Shown: positions 7,736 to 14,371 of the stretch, one piece after another
Numbering within the stretch: position 1 is the first letter of the stretch
Layout: every line of letters starts with the position of its first letter
Assembly: GCA_946886545.1 (NCBI GenBank)
Contig: CAMPIU010000026.1
Coordinates: forward strand, 1-14,371
From: an uncultured Flavobacteriales bacterium
GTDB lineage: Bacteria; Bacteroidota; Bacteroidia; Flavobacteriales; Crocinitomicaceae
DNA: 14,371 nt
Reading direction: 5' to 3'
Notes under the pieces: model-generated
Databases searched by the model: none
What the model saw: the letters and a program-made list of their open reading frames with translations, nothing else
Told to the model about the DNA's origin: nothing
Translations under genes and position numbers: made by a program

Positions 7736-9637
7736 TTATGAATTCATTGATACTAAAAACTCTTCGTTGGAACGCGTATTTTCCATGTGTCCTTTCACGA
7801 ACTCCATAGCTTCTACCGGGTTCATATCTGCAATAAACTTGCGAAGTAACCAGATTCTTTGTAATACATCTTTTCCAACCAACAAATCTTCACGTCTTGT
7901 TCCAGAAGCAATAATATCGATAGCCGGGTAAATTCTTCGGTTCGAGATCTTGCGATCCAACTGAAGTTCCATGTTACCGGTACCTTTAAATTCTTCAAAG
8001 ATTACTTCATCCATTTTAGAACCTGTTTCTGTTAATGCAGTTGCCAGGATGGATAATGAACCGCCGTTTTCAATTTTACGGGCAGCTCCGAAGAAACGTT
8101 TCGGTTTGTGCAATGCGTTTGCATCCACACCACCGGAAAGTACTTTACCGGAAGCAGGAGAAACGGTGTTGTATGCACGGGCTAAACGCGTGATGGAATC
8201 TAATAAGATTACCACATCGTGTCCGCATTCTACCATGCGTTTTGCTTTTTCCAAAACGATATTTGCAACTTTTACGTGACGGTCTGCCGGCTCATCAAAG
8301 GTAGAAGCAACAACTTCTGCTTTTACGCTGCGCGCCATATCCGTTACCTCTTCAGGCCGTTCATCGATCAATAAAACAATCAGGTAAACTTCCGGGTGAT
8401 TAGCGGCAATTGCGTTTGCAACATCCTTCAATAACATGGTTTTACCTGTCTTTGGCTGTGCTACGATCATTCCGCGCTGACCTTTTCCGATCGGAGCAAA
8501 TAAGTCCATCACACGAGTCGACATGGATTCATCCTTGTGACCGGTTAATTTGAACTTTTCGTCCGGGAACAATGGTGTAAGGTATTCAAAAGGAACACGA
8601 TCGCGAATATAGCTTGGATCTCTTCCGTTTATTGAATCAACTTTTACAAGCGGGAAGAATTTTTCTCCTTCTCTTGGCGGACGGATTGTTCCCCGAACAG
8701 TATCTCCGGTTTTCAAACCGAATAATTTGATCTGGCTCTGAGAAACATATACATCATCCGGAGATGGTAAATAGTTGTAATCTGAAGAACGCAGGAATCC
8801 GTAACCATCCTGGATCACTTCCAATACACCTTCAGCTGTTACAATCCCAACTAAGTTGTATGCTTCTTCATCAATTTTTTCCTCTTGTTGAGCTTGATTC
8901 TGTTGTGGACGGTTCTGATTCTGATTTCCCTGGTTCGGGTTATTTTGATTACGTTGCTGATTGCTGTTTTGACGCTCCTGATTTCCCTGGTTATTCGGGT
9001 TGTTTTGGTTGCGTTGCTGGTTATTATTCTGACGGTCCTGATTTTGAGGAGCGTTTTGGCTTGGATTATTTTGGTTCTCGCCCGGGTTATTATTGAATCG
9101 CTGTTTGTTTTGATTTTGCGGATTCTGGGTCTGAGCCTGAGGTTTTTTATTTAATAAACGTTCAAAAGGTTTTGGTTTAACTTCCTGATTTGCTGTTTCT
9201 TCAGCTGTTTTTTCCACCGCGGCGGATTCGGTTGCAGCAGGAGCAGGAGCAGGAGCAGGAGTTTCTGCCTTGATTTCAGTAGAAGTATCTTCTGAAGCAG
9301 GGATTCTCTTGCGTTTTTCTTTAGGCGAATTAGGAGTGCTTTTTCTAATCTCTTCCGTTTTTGGTGCTTCAGCAGAAAACAGATCCGTGGCTGTAGCTTC
9401 TTGTGCTATCGCAGAAGCTTTTGGCGACATGAGATCCGTTTTGGGCTCGGATACCTTTTTTGCCTTTGGTTTTGCGGGAGTTTTTTCGGTTTCAGTAGTT
9501 GTAGTACTCGCTGAATTCACCTGGATTTGCTCGATCAATTCATTTTTCTTAAATGATTCAACTTTCTTAACTCCAAGAGATTTAGCAATTTCCCTTAATT
9601 CTGGTAATAACTTACCGTCTAAGTCTTTATTATTCAT
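7736..9637 (-). CDS. rho: Transcription termination factor Rho with Asn/Gln-rich insertion
   Basis: Rho is a hexameric RNA helicase that binds nascent RNA and stops RNA polymerase. This copy has 633 residues against 419 in E. coli. In order: an N-terminal Rho_N helical domain (1-40); a low-complexity insertion of about 220 residues (41-260), first rich in Lys, Pro, Ala and Thr, then strongly Asn/Gln-rich (165-251); an OB-fold RNA-binding domain (262-340) with GYGFLR at 278-283; and the ATPase core. The core shows Walker A AQPKTGKT (393-400), [13 protein letters not shown] (422-434), Walker B with Asp480 followed by [10 protein letters not shown], the Q-loop region [20 protein letters not shown] and the R-loop region [13 protein letters not shown]. 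All expected core motifs are present, so the enzyme should be active. Long disordered insertions at this position are known in Bacteroidota Rho. No convincing promoter could be placed upstream. Confidence 0.97.
   Translation of the reverse strand: MNNKDLDGKLLPELREIAKSLGVKKVESFKKNELIEQIQVNSASTTTTETEKTPAKPKAKKVSEPKTDLMSPKASAIAQEATATDLFSAEAPKTEEIRKSTPNSPKEKRKRIPASEDTSTEIKAETPAPAPAPAATESAAVEKTAEETANQEVKPKPFERLLNKKPQAQTQNPQNQNKQRFNNNPGENQNNPSQNAPQNQDRQNNNQQRNQNNPNNQGNQERQNSNQQRNQNNPNQGNQNQNRPQQNQAQQEEKIDEEAYNLVGIVTAEGVLEVIQDGYGFLRSSDYNYLPSPDDVYVSQSQIKLFGLKTGDTVRGTIRPPREGEKFFPLVKVDSINGRDPSYIRDRVPFEYLTPLFPDEKFKLTGHKDESMSTRVMDLFAPIGKGQRGMIVAQPKTGKTMLLKDVANAIAANHPEVYLIVLLIDERPEEVTDMARSVKAEVVASTFDEPADRHVKVANIVLEKAKRMVECGHDVVILLDSITRLARAYNTVSPASGKVLSGGVDANALHKPKRFFGAARKIENGGSLSILATALTETGSKMDEVIFEEFKGTGNMELQLDRKISNRRIYPAIDIIASGTRREDLLVGKDVLQRIWLLRKFIADMNPVEAMEFVKGHMENTRSNEEFLVSMNS
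8885..9145 (-). other. Asn/Gln-rich disordered segment of Rho
   Basis: Codons 165-251 encode an almost uninterrupted Asn/Gln-rich stretch with scattered Pro, Arg and Gly (for example [20 protein letters not shown]). It has hardly any hydrophobic residues and so should be disordered and prion-like. It lies between the Rho_N domain and the RNA-binding OB fold. Confidence 0.85.
8921..9037 (-). repeat. Imperfect tandem repeat of about 19-20 codons inside rho
   Basis: Residues 201-220 ([20 protein letters not shown]) and 221-239 ([19 protein letters not shown]) are adjacent near-copies that differ by two substitutions and one deleted Asn. The similarity is also visible in the DNA, which suggests a recent in-frame duplication. 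Confidence 0.8.
9238..9261. repeat. Hexanucleotide microsatellite (CAGGAG)x4 in rho
   Basis: Four perfect copies of CAGGAG on the plus strand encode the alternating Ala-Pro run (APAPAPAP, residues about 126-134) of the Rho insertion. Because the unit is six bases, changes in copy number keep the reading frame. Confidence 0.8.
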
Positions 9638-9660
9638 ATAAAATTTTGGACTAGTTGTTT

Positions 9661-9676
9661 GTATTCGAATGAATAC
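9661..9676. promoter_or_regulatory. Inverted repeat GTATTC-N4-GAATAC, possible operator
   Basis: A perfect 6-bp inverted repeat with a 4-bp centre lies 24 nt upstream of the rho ATG in the divergent rho/symporter intergenic region. Its size and symmetry fit a dimeric regulator site, but a chance AT-rich palindrome is equally possible. Confidence 0.25.
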
Positions 9677-9775
9677 TTGCGAAAAGCAATGTGATTTTAA
9701 TAACGATGTTGCAATATTACAAATATTCCTTAGACAAGCACTATATATTTGCTTTTTTTCAAAAAAAAAACCGTT

Positions 9776-9804
9776 TTGTTTTCACTATTATCCTGTTAAA
9801 TTTG
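9776..9804 (+). promoter_or_regulatory. Bacteroidota-type promoter for the symporter gene
   Basis: TTG (9776-9778, within TTTTG), an 18-nt spacer, and TAAATTTG (9797-9804) form a full match to TTG-N17-23-TAnnTTTG. Transcription would start near 9811, giving a leader of about 27 nt before the ATG at 9838. A second perfect -7 match (TATATTTG, 9744-9751) has no TTG at a suitable distance. The promoter position supports the upstream ATG of the symporter rather than the internal Met102. Confidence 0.55.
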
Positions 9805-9837
9805 TGCTCATAGCAAAAACCGGTTTAAAATTCCTGC

Positions 9838-11379
9838 ATGAAAAACAATAAAACTCTCATTACCCGCATCCTGATCGCTTTGTTTTACATTGTTCTTGTA
9901 GCAATTCGTATCAGTTACCCAAATGTCGATCCAATGGCTTTAATTGCTCCGGGAACGATGATGGCCGGATGTGTCGGCGGGTGGTTTCTTTTTAAAGGAC
10001 GCCGGAATCTCTTATTTTATATCGGGATCTATCTTGCAGCAGCCGTGTTGTTTTATATTGAGCGTTTGGGTGGTTATGGCCTTTTTATGGCAGGGCATAT
10101 TTTGAAATTCCTGTTGATGGGAATGTTAATCGCATATTCCATGCGCAGTAAAAAACTTTCCTTATGGATCTTTTCATCTATGATCATAGGAGTTGAAATT
10201 GGACTGGACTTCCCGGAAGCTTCCCTGGAATTAAAACGTTTCGGCGACATTTTCCTGCGTCTGATCAAAACATTGGTTGCTCCTTTGATTTTTTCAACTT
10301 TGGTGGTGGGAATTGCCGGACACAGTAATTTAAGACAAGTAGGGCGAATCGGTTTAAAAAGTATTATTTATTTCGAAGTGGTTACCACTTTTGCGTTATT
10401 CCTGGGATTGGCCGCAATTAATATTTCCCAGGCAGGGAAAGGTGTGCAGCAGGTGGAAGTTTCTGAAAAAATGAAAGAGAAATCAACCGATCTCCTGGCT
10501 CAATTAGAAAAGCCGAAAGATCATTTAGTGGATATTTTCCCGGAGAATTTTGCCAAATCAATAGTTGAAAACCAGGTACTGCAAATTGTTGTTTTTTCAT
10601 TGATATTCGCAATTGCCCTGAGTTTGGTTCAAAACCTGAAGCACAAGGAAACCATGATCAACTGGATGGAAAGTCTTTCTGAGGTGATGTTCAAGTTTAC
10701 GGATATTGTGATGTATGTTGCCCCGCTTGCGGTTTTCGGATCCATCGCATATACTGTCGCAAATTCCGGAACGGAAGTTCTCGGCAATCTGATGAAACTG
10801 GTAGCAACACTTTATGTCACACTGATCATCTTTGTGTTGGTTGTCTTACTACCAATTGCCTTGATGTCGAAGGTTCCGATCAAAGCCTTTTTGAAAGCTG
10901 TTACGGAACCTATCTCAATTGCTTTTGCAACGGCAAGTAGTGAAGCTGCTTTACCGAAAGCTTTGGAGAATATGGAGAAATTCGGAATTTCGAAGAAAAT
11001 CGTTGGATTTGTAATTCCCACCGGTTACTCCTTTAATCTCGACGGAACAACGCTCTATCTTTCGATGGCAACAGTTTTCGTTGCCCAGATGAGCGGAGTG
11101 GACCTCTCTATCGGTCAGCAGATTTCGATCTGCCTGACTTTGATGCTTACGAGTAAAGGTGTGGCAGGAGTGAGAGGAGCTTCTTTTGTTATTTTGACTA
11201 CTACTTTAATGGATTACAAGCATCTTGGGATCAGCATTGAAAAGGCAGGAATTATTCTTGGGATCGATGCGCTCATGGATATGGCCCGCACTTCAGTGAA
11301 TGTTCTTGGAAATTGTCTTGCATCTGCGGTGATCGCAAAAAGCGAAGGCGAATTATTAGTAGCAAAAAACGACGAATAA
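9838..11379 (+). CDS. Glutamate/dicarboxylate:cation symporter (GltP/DctA family) with N-terminal membrane extension
   Basis: An inner-membrane secondary transporter of the DAACS family, taking up acidic amino acids or C4-dicarboxylates with H+ or Na+. Signature regions: hairpin 1 ASSEAALP (366-373), TM7 YSFNLDGT (397-404), SKGVAGVRG (439-447) and TM8 DALMDMARTSVNVLGN (477-492). By alignment to archaeal GltPh, Asp481 (D394) and Arg484 (R397), which bind the substrate amino group and side-chain carboxylate, are kept, favouring glutamate or aspartate. The sodium ligand D405 is Asn492, as I recall for GltP and DctA of E. coli. The hairpin 1/TM7 wording resembles DctA. The family core (412 residues) begins near Met102. 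The 101 residues before it hold about four extra hydrophobic segments (7-26, 32-51, 57-74 and 78-101) not found in typical members. The start at 9838 is preferred because a good promoter lies 34 nt upstream; an internal start at 10141 would give a standard-length protein. The substrate is inferred. Confidence 0.92.
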   Translation: MKNNKTLITRILIALFYIVLVAIRISYPNVDPMALIAPGTMMAGCVGGWFLFKGRRNLLFYIGIYLAAAVLFYIERLGGYGLFMAGHILKFLLMGMLIAYSMRSKKLSLWIFSSMIIGVEIGLDFPEASLELKRFGDIFLRLIKTLVAPLIFSTLVVGIAGHSNLRQVGRIGLKSIIYFEVVTTFALFLGLAAINISQAGKGVQQVEVSEKMKEKSTDLLAQLEKPKDHLVDIFPENFAKSIVENQVLQIVVFSLIFAIALSLVQNLKHKETMINWMESLSEVMFKFTDIVMYVAPLAVFGSIAYTVANSGTEVLGNLMKLVATLYVTLIIFVLVVLLPIALMSKVPIKAFLKAVTEPISIAFATASSEAALPKALENMEKFGISKKIVGFVIPTGYSFNLDGTTLYLSMATVFVAQMSGVDLSIGQQISICLTLMLTSKGVAGVRGASFVILTTTLMDYKHLGISIEKAGIILGIDALMDMARTSVNVLGNCLASAVIAKSEGELLVAKNDE

Positions 11380-11400
11380 CATCATAGTTACCCGTCGTTT
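11367..11400. terminator. Bidirectional terminator between symporter and small lipoprotein gene
   Basis: AAACGACG (11367-11374) pairs with CGTCGTTT (11393-11400), and inside it TAAC (11377-11380) pairs with GTTA (11387-11390) around a 6-nt loop, leaving a 2x2 internal bulge. On the minus strand the stem is followed by six T residues (strong terminator for the leftward lipoprotein gene); on the plus strand the trailing T run is shorter (TTTCAATTCTTTG). The symporter stop codon lies inside the hairpin. Confidence 0.7.
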
Positions 11401-11439
11401 CAATTCTTTGTGCCTAAGCTGAAGCATTCGGTTAAGATC

Positions 11440-11643
11440 CTATTGATGTGCTTTACAACCAAGGAACTGCATTCTTAAGTCTTCAGCTGAAGCCATTCGA
11501 TCATCCGTTTCTTCTTCGGCGATATAGTCCTTAGAGGAAAGCGAATAAACAGCCTGATCATTCACTTCAGATTCAGTAGAACAGGATTGTAATCCGTTAA
11601 TAATGAATAGTGTGAAGCAAAATTGTATTAACTTCATAATCAT
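11440..11643 (-). CDS. Small putative lipoprotein, function unknown
   Basis: A 67-residue frame (65 if started at the second ATG, 11637, which puts the signal peptide closer to the usual form). MKLIQFCFTLFIINGLQSC looks like a lipoprotein signal peptide: one Lys, a hydrophobic run, then LQSC as the lipobox with Cys21 (counted from the first Met) as the lipid site. Gln at -2 is less common but tolerated. The mature part is only 47 residues, acidic and Ser/Glu/Asp-rich, with one more Cys near the end (GCKAHQ). I recognise no family. A convincing terminator lies about 40 nt after its stop, and it sits between genes on a strand with no overlapping longer frame, which supports a real gene. Two 12-bp direct repeats lie 55-88 nt upstream of its start. 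Confidence 0.6.
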   Translation of the reverse strand: MIMKLIQFCFTLFIINGLQSCSTESEVNDQAVYSLSSKDYIAEEETDDRMASAEDLRMQFLGCKAHQ

Positions 11644-11697
11644 GGGACGAATATAGCTGACTTCTCTTTCCTGCCAAAGATGAAATGTATTTATTGT

Positions 11698-11730
11698 TGA
11701 TTTCGTCGAATGAAATGCTGATTTCGTCGA
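11698..11730. promoter_or_regulatory. Pair of 12-bp direct repeats with 21-bp period, candidate operator
   Basis: TGATTTCGTCGA occurs at 11698-11709 and again, identically, at 11719-11730. The similarity extends to G[TC]TGATTTCGTCGA[AT]T. The 21-bp period is two DNA helical turns, as known for LytTR response-regulator sites. The repeats lie between uvrA and the small lipoprotein gene and upstream of the latter. A weak -7-like site, TACATTTC on the minus strand (11682-11689), follows at a short distance. Confidence 0.45.
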
Positions 11731-11735
11731 TTAAT

Positions 11736-11761
11736 AAAACCCACTTAAAGAGATGCTTTAA
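11736..11761 (-). terminator. Candidate terminator after uvrA
   Basis: On the minus strand, TTAAAG and CTTTAA form a 6-bp stem around a 5-nt loop just after the uvrA stop, followed by GTGGG and a TTTTATT run. A competing longer pairing (CACTTAAAG at the uvrA 3' end with CTTTAAGTG) also exists. The stem is AT-rich, so termination would be weak or partial. Confidence 0.35.
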
Positions 11762-11763
11762 AC

Positions 11764-14371
11764 CTACTTCAACTTATGCTTTAAGTGTATTCCTGTATAG
11801 TTGTTTTTAACTTGGACCAAGTCTTCCGGAGTACCCGTAAATTCTATATTTCCACCGTTAATTCCGCCTTCCGGACCAATATCAATGATCCAGTCTGCAG
11901 CTTTGATCACATCCATGTTGTGTTCGATTACAATAATGGAATGTCCGTCATCCACCAAGCGATTAAATGCGATCAGTAGTTTTTCGATATCATAGAAATG
12001 AAGTCCGGTTGTAGGTTCATCAAAAATGAACAATGTTTTATTACTTTTCTGTGCACCTTTGATAAGGAAAGAGGCAAGTTTAACACGCTGCGCTTCACCA
12101 CCGCTCAAAGAACTGCTGGATTGTCCCATTTGTAAATAGCCCAAGCCGACATCTTCCAGAGGCTGGATCTTTTGTATGATTTTTTCTTCCAGCTTGTCTT
12201 TGCTTTCCTTGAAGAAGGCCAGGGCAGAAGAAATATCCATGTTCAGAATATCTGAAATGTTTTTGTCACGGTAATGAACTTCCAGGGCCTCTTGCCGGTA
12301 ACGACTTCCGCCACAGGCTTCACAGAGTAAATGAACGTCGGCCATGAATTGCATGCTAACAGTTACAACACCTTCCCCTTCACACATTTCACAGCGTCCG
12401 CCTTCTACGTTGAATGAAAAGAATCCGGGTTTATATCCGTTGTGTTTTGCTGCATTCTGCCGTGAAAACAATTCGCGGATATCGTCGAATGCTTTTACGT
12501 AGGTAACGGGGTTACTTCTGGAAGATTTCCCGATCGGGTTTTGATCGATCAGTTCGATTTCCGCAATGGATGACAAATCTCCTTCAATGCGCTTTACATT
12601 TCCCTGGTGATCCCCATATTGACCCAAGTATTTGCGAATTCCCGGATAGAGAATTTCTTTGACCAAGGTAGATTTTCCGGAACCGCTGACTCCTGTAACG
12701 GCAACGATCCGGTTCAAAGGAAAGTCGACCGAAACGTTTTTCAGATTGTGTTCTTTCCCACCGATCACTGAAATCTTATTTTTTCCGCTTCGGCGTTTTT
12801 TCGGGACAGGAATTTCCCTTACTCCGGTTAAATATTGTGTTGTAAGACTTGTGTTGTTCTTTTTAAGTGCGTCGAATTTTCCCTGGAAAACCACTTCACC
12901 GCCAAACTTCCCCGCTGCCGGACCAATGTCAATGATCTCATCTGCATGGAGCATCATATCTTCTTCGTGTTCCACAACGATTACCGTGTTACCGATGTCG
13001 CGCAATTTCTTCAAAACACCAATCAAACGTTCGGTATCTCTCGGATGCAAACCGATACTTGGTTCATCCAGGATGTACATGGATCCTACCAAACTGCTCC
13101 CCAGTGATGTTGCTAAGTTGATTCTTTGGGATTCTCCTCCGGAAAGTGTGTTTGCAGCTCGGTTTAGAGTCAAATAACCTAATCCGACCTCACATAAGAA
13201 TGAAAGACGCTGTGTGATTTCCGGAAGGATGCGATTGGTGATTTTCAATTCCAAAGGATCAACTTCCAGGTTTTCGAAGAACTTCAAAGCATTTTCAATC
13301 GGCATTAATACCAACTCCTTAATACTGATTCCGCCAACTTTTACATAATTCGCATCTTCTCTTAAACGTGTTCCGTGACATTCAGGACAAAGGGTCTTTC
13401 CTCTGTATCGCGACAATAGAACACGGTATTGAATTTTGTAAGATTGACTTTCAACAAATTTAAAGAAGCCGTTGATACCTGCGAAATGAGAATTTCCATT
13501 CCAAAGAACGGCCAGCTGTTCTTCTGTCAATTCTTCTACCGGTCGATGGATAGGGAAGTCGAATTTCCGTGCATTTTTAACCAATTCCTGAAGGTATTCA
13601 CTCATTACTTCGCCTTTCCATGGAACAACAGCACCTTCGTAAACGCTTAGGCTTGGGTCAGGAATCACCAAATTCGGATCAATCCCGATAATGGAACCAT
13701 AACCCTCACAGGTTTTACAAGCTCCAAAAGGGTTATTGAAAGTGAAAAGGTGAGGAGACGGCTCCACGAAAATCATATTATCCAATTCAAAACGATTGGA
13801 AAAGGTGCGTTCCTCCATACTTCCCATTTGGATCACCGAGCAATCCCCGTGACCTTCCATAAAAGCAAGTTGAATAGAATCGCCCAATCGACCGGAGAAA
13901 TCGTTATCCATTTCCTGCGTCACGATCCGGTCAACTACAATTTGGATCGAATCGGAAAGTGAAAGGTCTTTTGGTTTTAAGTCTTCTAATTGCTTCAGTT
14001 CATGATTGTGCAAAATGCGCACATAACCTTGTTCTTTAAGTAATTTTAATGTTTTTTCGATACCGTATTTTTCCAATGAAGGAAAAGGAGCTGCAATCAG
14101 GATGCGGAGATCATTCTCCAGGGTCGCTATGTAATTAATCACATCCGTTACCGAATCTTTCTTCACTTCATTTCCTGAAACAGGAGAGAAGGTTTTACCG
14201 ATTCGTGCGAACAGGATTTTGAGGTAATCATAAATTTCGGTTGTTGTGCCAACCGTTGATCTCGGATTATTGGTAATTACCTTTTGCTGGATCGCAATGG
14301 CAGGAGCAATCCCCTTAATGAAATCCGTTTCCGGCTTATCCAGTTTTCCTAAGAATTGACGTGCATAGGAG
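11764..14371 (-). CDS. uvrA: Excinuclease ABC subunit A (UvrA), 5' end missing
   Basis: UvrA is the damage-sensing ATPase of nucleotide excision repair, acting with UvrB and UvrC. About 868 residues are visible. The frame stays open from the right edge, beginning SYARQFLGKLDKPETDFIKG, which corresponds to about residue 70-80 of E. coli UvrA (940 residues); the first Walker A loop is therefore outside the window. Seen in order (visible numbering, approximate): PRSTVGTTTEIYDYL; first zinc module with CKTC (218-221) and CPEC (328-331); first ABC signature LSGGESQR (409-416) with ILDEPSIGLHP; second Walker A TGVSGSGKST (559-568); second zinc module CEMC (660-663) and CEAC (683-686); second signature LSGGEAQR (755-762) with IFDEPTTGLHF. 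All catalytic elements inside the window are intact. A GTG codon at 14166 is an internal valine, not the start. A short terminator-like hairpin follows the gene. Confidence 0.97.
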   Translation of the reverse strand, partial: SYARQFLGKLDKPETDFIKGIAPAIAIQQKVITNNPRSTVGTTTEIYDYLKILFARIGKTFSPVSGNEVKKDSVTDVINYIATLENDLRILIAAPFPSLEKYGIEKTLKLLKEQGYVRILHNHELKQLEDLKPKDLSLSDSIQIVVDRIVTQEMDNDFSGRLGDSIQLAFMEGHGDCSVIQMGSMEERTFSNRFELDNMIFVEPSPHLFTFNNPFGACKTCEGYGSIIGIDPNLVIPDPSLSVYEGAVVPWKGEVMSEYLQELVKNARKFDFPIHRPVEELTEEQLAVLWNGNSHFAGINGFFKFVESQSYKIQYRVLLSRYRGKTLCPECHGTRLREDANYVKVGGISIKELVLMPIENALKFFENLEVDPLELKITNRILPEITQRLSFLCEVGLGYLTLNRAANTLSGGESQRINLATSLGSSLVGSMYILDEPSIGLHPRDTERLIGVLKKLRDIGNTVIVVEHEEDMMLHADEIIDIGPAAGKFGGEVVFQGKFDALKKNNTSLTTQYLTGVREIPVPKKRRSGKNKISVIGGKEHNLKNVSVDFPLNRIVAVTGVSGSGKSTLVKEILYPGIRKYLGQYGDHQGNVKRIEGDLSSIAEIELIDQNPIGKSSRSNPVTYVKAFDDIRELFSRQNAAKHNGYKPGFFSFNVEGGRCEMCEGEGVVTVSMQFMADVHLLCEACGGSRYRQEALEVHYRDKNISDILNMDISSALAFFKESKDKLEEKIIQKIQPLEDVGLGYLQMGQSSSSLSGGEAQRVKLASFLIKGAQKSNKTLFIFDEPTTGLHFYDIEKLLIAFNRLVDDGHSIIVIEHNMDVIKAADWIIDIGPEGGINGGNIEFTGTPEDLVQVKNNYTGIHLKHKLK

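Noticed and set aside
8764..9096. 110-codon and overlapping 89-codon frames antisense to the Rho insertion
   Set aside because: Their Leu/Val/Ile/Asp-rich translations are the antisense of the Asn/Gln repeats, and no independent start signals are present.
9669..9851. 60-codon frame ahead of the symporter
   Set aside because: It spans the candidate promoter and the symporter start, its translation is rich in Phe, Lys and Cys from homopolymer runs, and no family or signal is visible.
12659..13177. 172-codon open frame antisense to uvrA
   Set aside because: It sits opposite conserved UvrA motifs, shows no recognisable domain or upstream signal, and is a shadow of a constrained gene.
14164..14166. 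GTG start for a separate 800-residue UvrA-like protein
   Set aside because: The frame is open through to the window edge and the upstream residues (SYARQFLGKLDKPE and PRSTVGTTTEIYDYL) match UvrA, so this GTG is an internal Val codon.

Overview
The window looks like a chromosomal stretch from a member of the Bacteroidota, probably Flavobacteriales and possibly a Crocinitomicaceae/Fluviicola-like organism (the family guess is an inference). The reasons are: genes preceded by A-rich leaders with no Shine-Dalgarno sequence; several upstream sites resembling the Bacteroidota promoter (TTG, about 19 nt, TAnnTTTG); a Rho factor with a long Asn/Gln-rich insertion; a DUF4199-type membrane protein; a Bacteroidota-type Mpl ligase; and a very large secreted TPR-like repeat protein. 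No mobile element, phage gene, CRISPR array, tRNA or rRNA was seen.

Layout from left to right. (1) 1-148, minus: the 5' end of an FAD-dependent oxidoreductase gene that leaves the window. (2) 253-5634, plus: a 1793-residue exported protein with about 18 tandem repeats of about 59 residues, a long charged Asn/Lys/Glu-rich tail and a small C-terminal domain. It is followed by a perfect 40-bp palindrome that acts as its likely terminator. (3) 5743-7110, plus: Mpl, a peptidoglycan-recycling ligase. (4) 7121-7690, minus: a four-helix DUF4199-type membrane protein that ends 10 nt from mpl. (5) 7736-9637, minus: rho, with a terminator hairpin in the 45 nt before the DUF4199 gene. (6) 9638-9837: a 200-bp divergent intergenic region with a good promoter for the next gene. 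(7) 9838-11379, plus: a glutamate/dicarboxylate:cation symporter with an extra membrane-embedded N-terminus. (8) 11440-11643, minus: a small putative lipoprotein that shares a bidirectional terminator with the symporter. (9) 11764-14371, minus: uvrA, missing about its first 70-80 residues at the window edge.

Most of the window is housekeeping: transcription termination (rho), excision repair (uvrA), cell-wall recycling (mpl) and acidic amino acid uptake. There is no obvious multi-gene operon that would form a new system. The parts that ordinary annotation does not explain are the giant repeat protein with its tail, the Asn/Gln-rich Rho insertion with an internal tandem repeat, the N-terminal extension of the symporter, and a pair of 12-bp direct repeats exactly 21 bp apart next to the small lipoprotein gene. 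All family assignments come from reading motifs by eye; no search was run.
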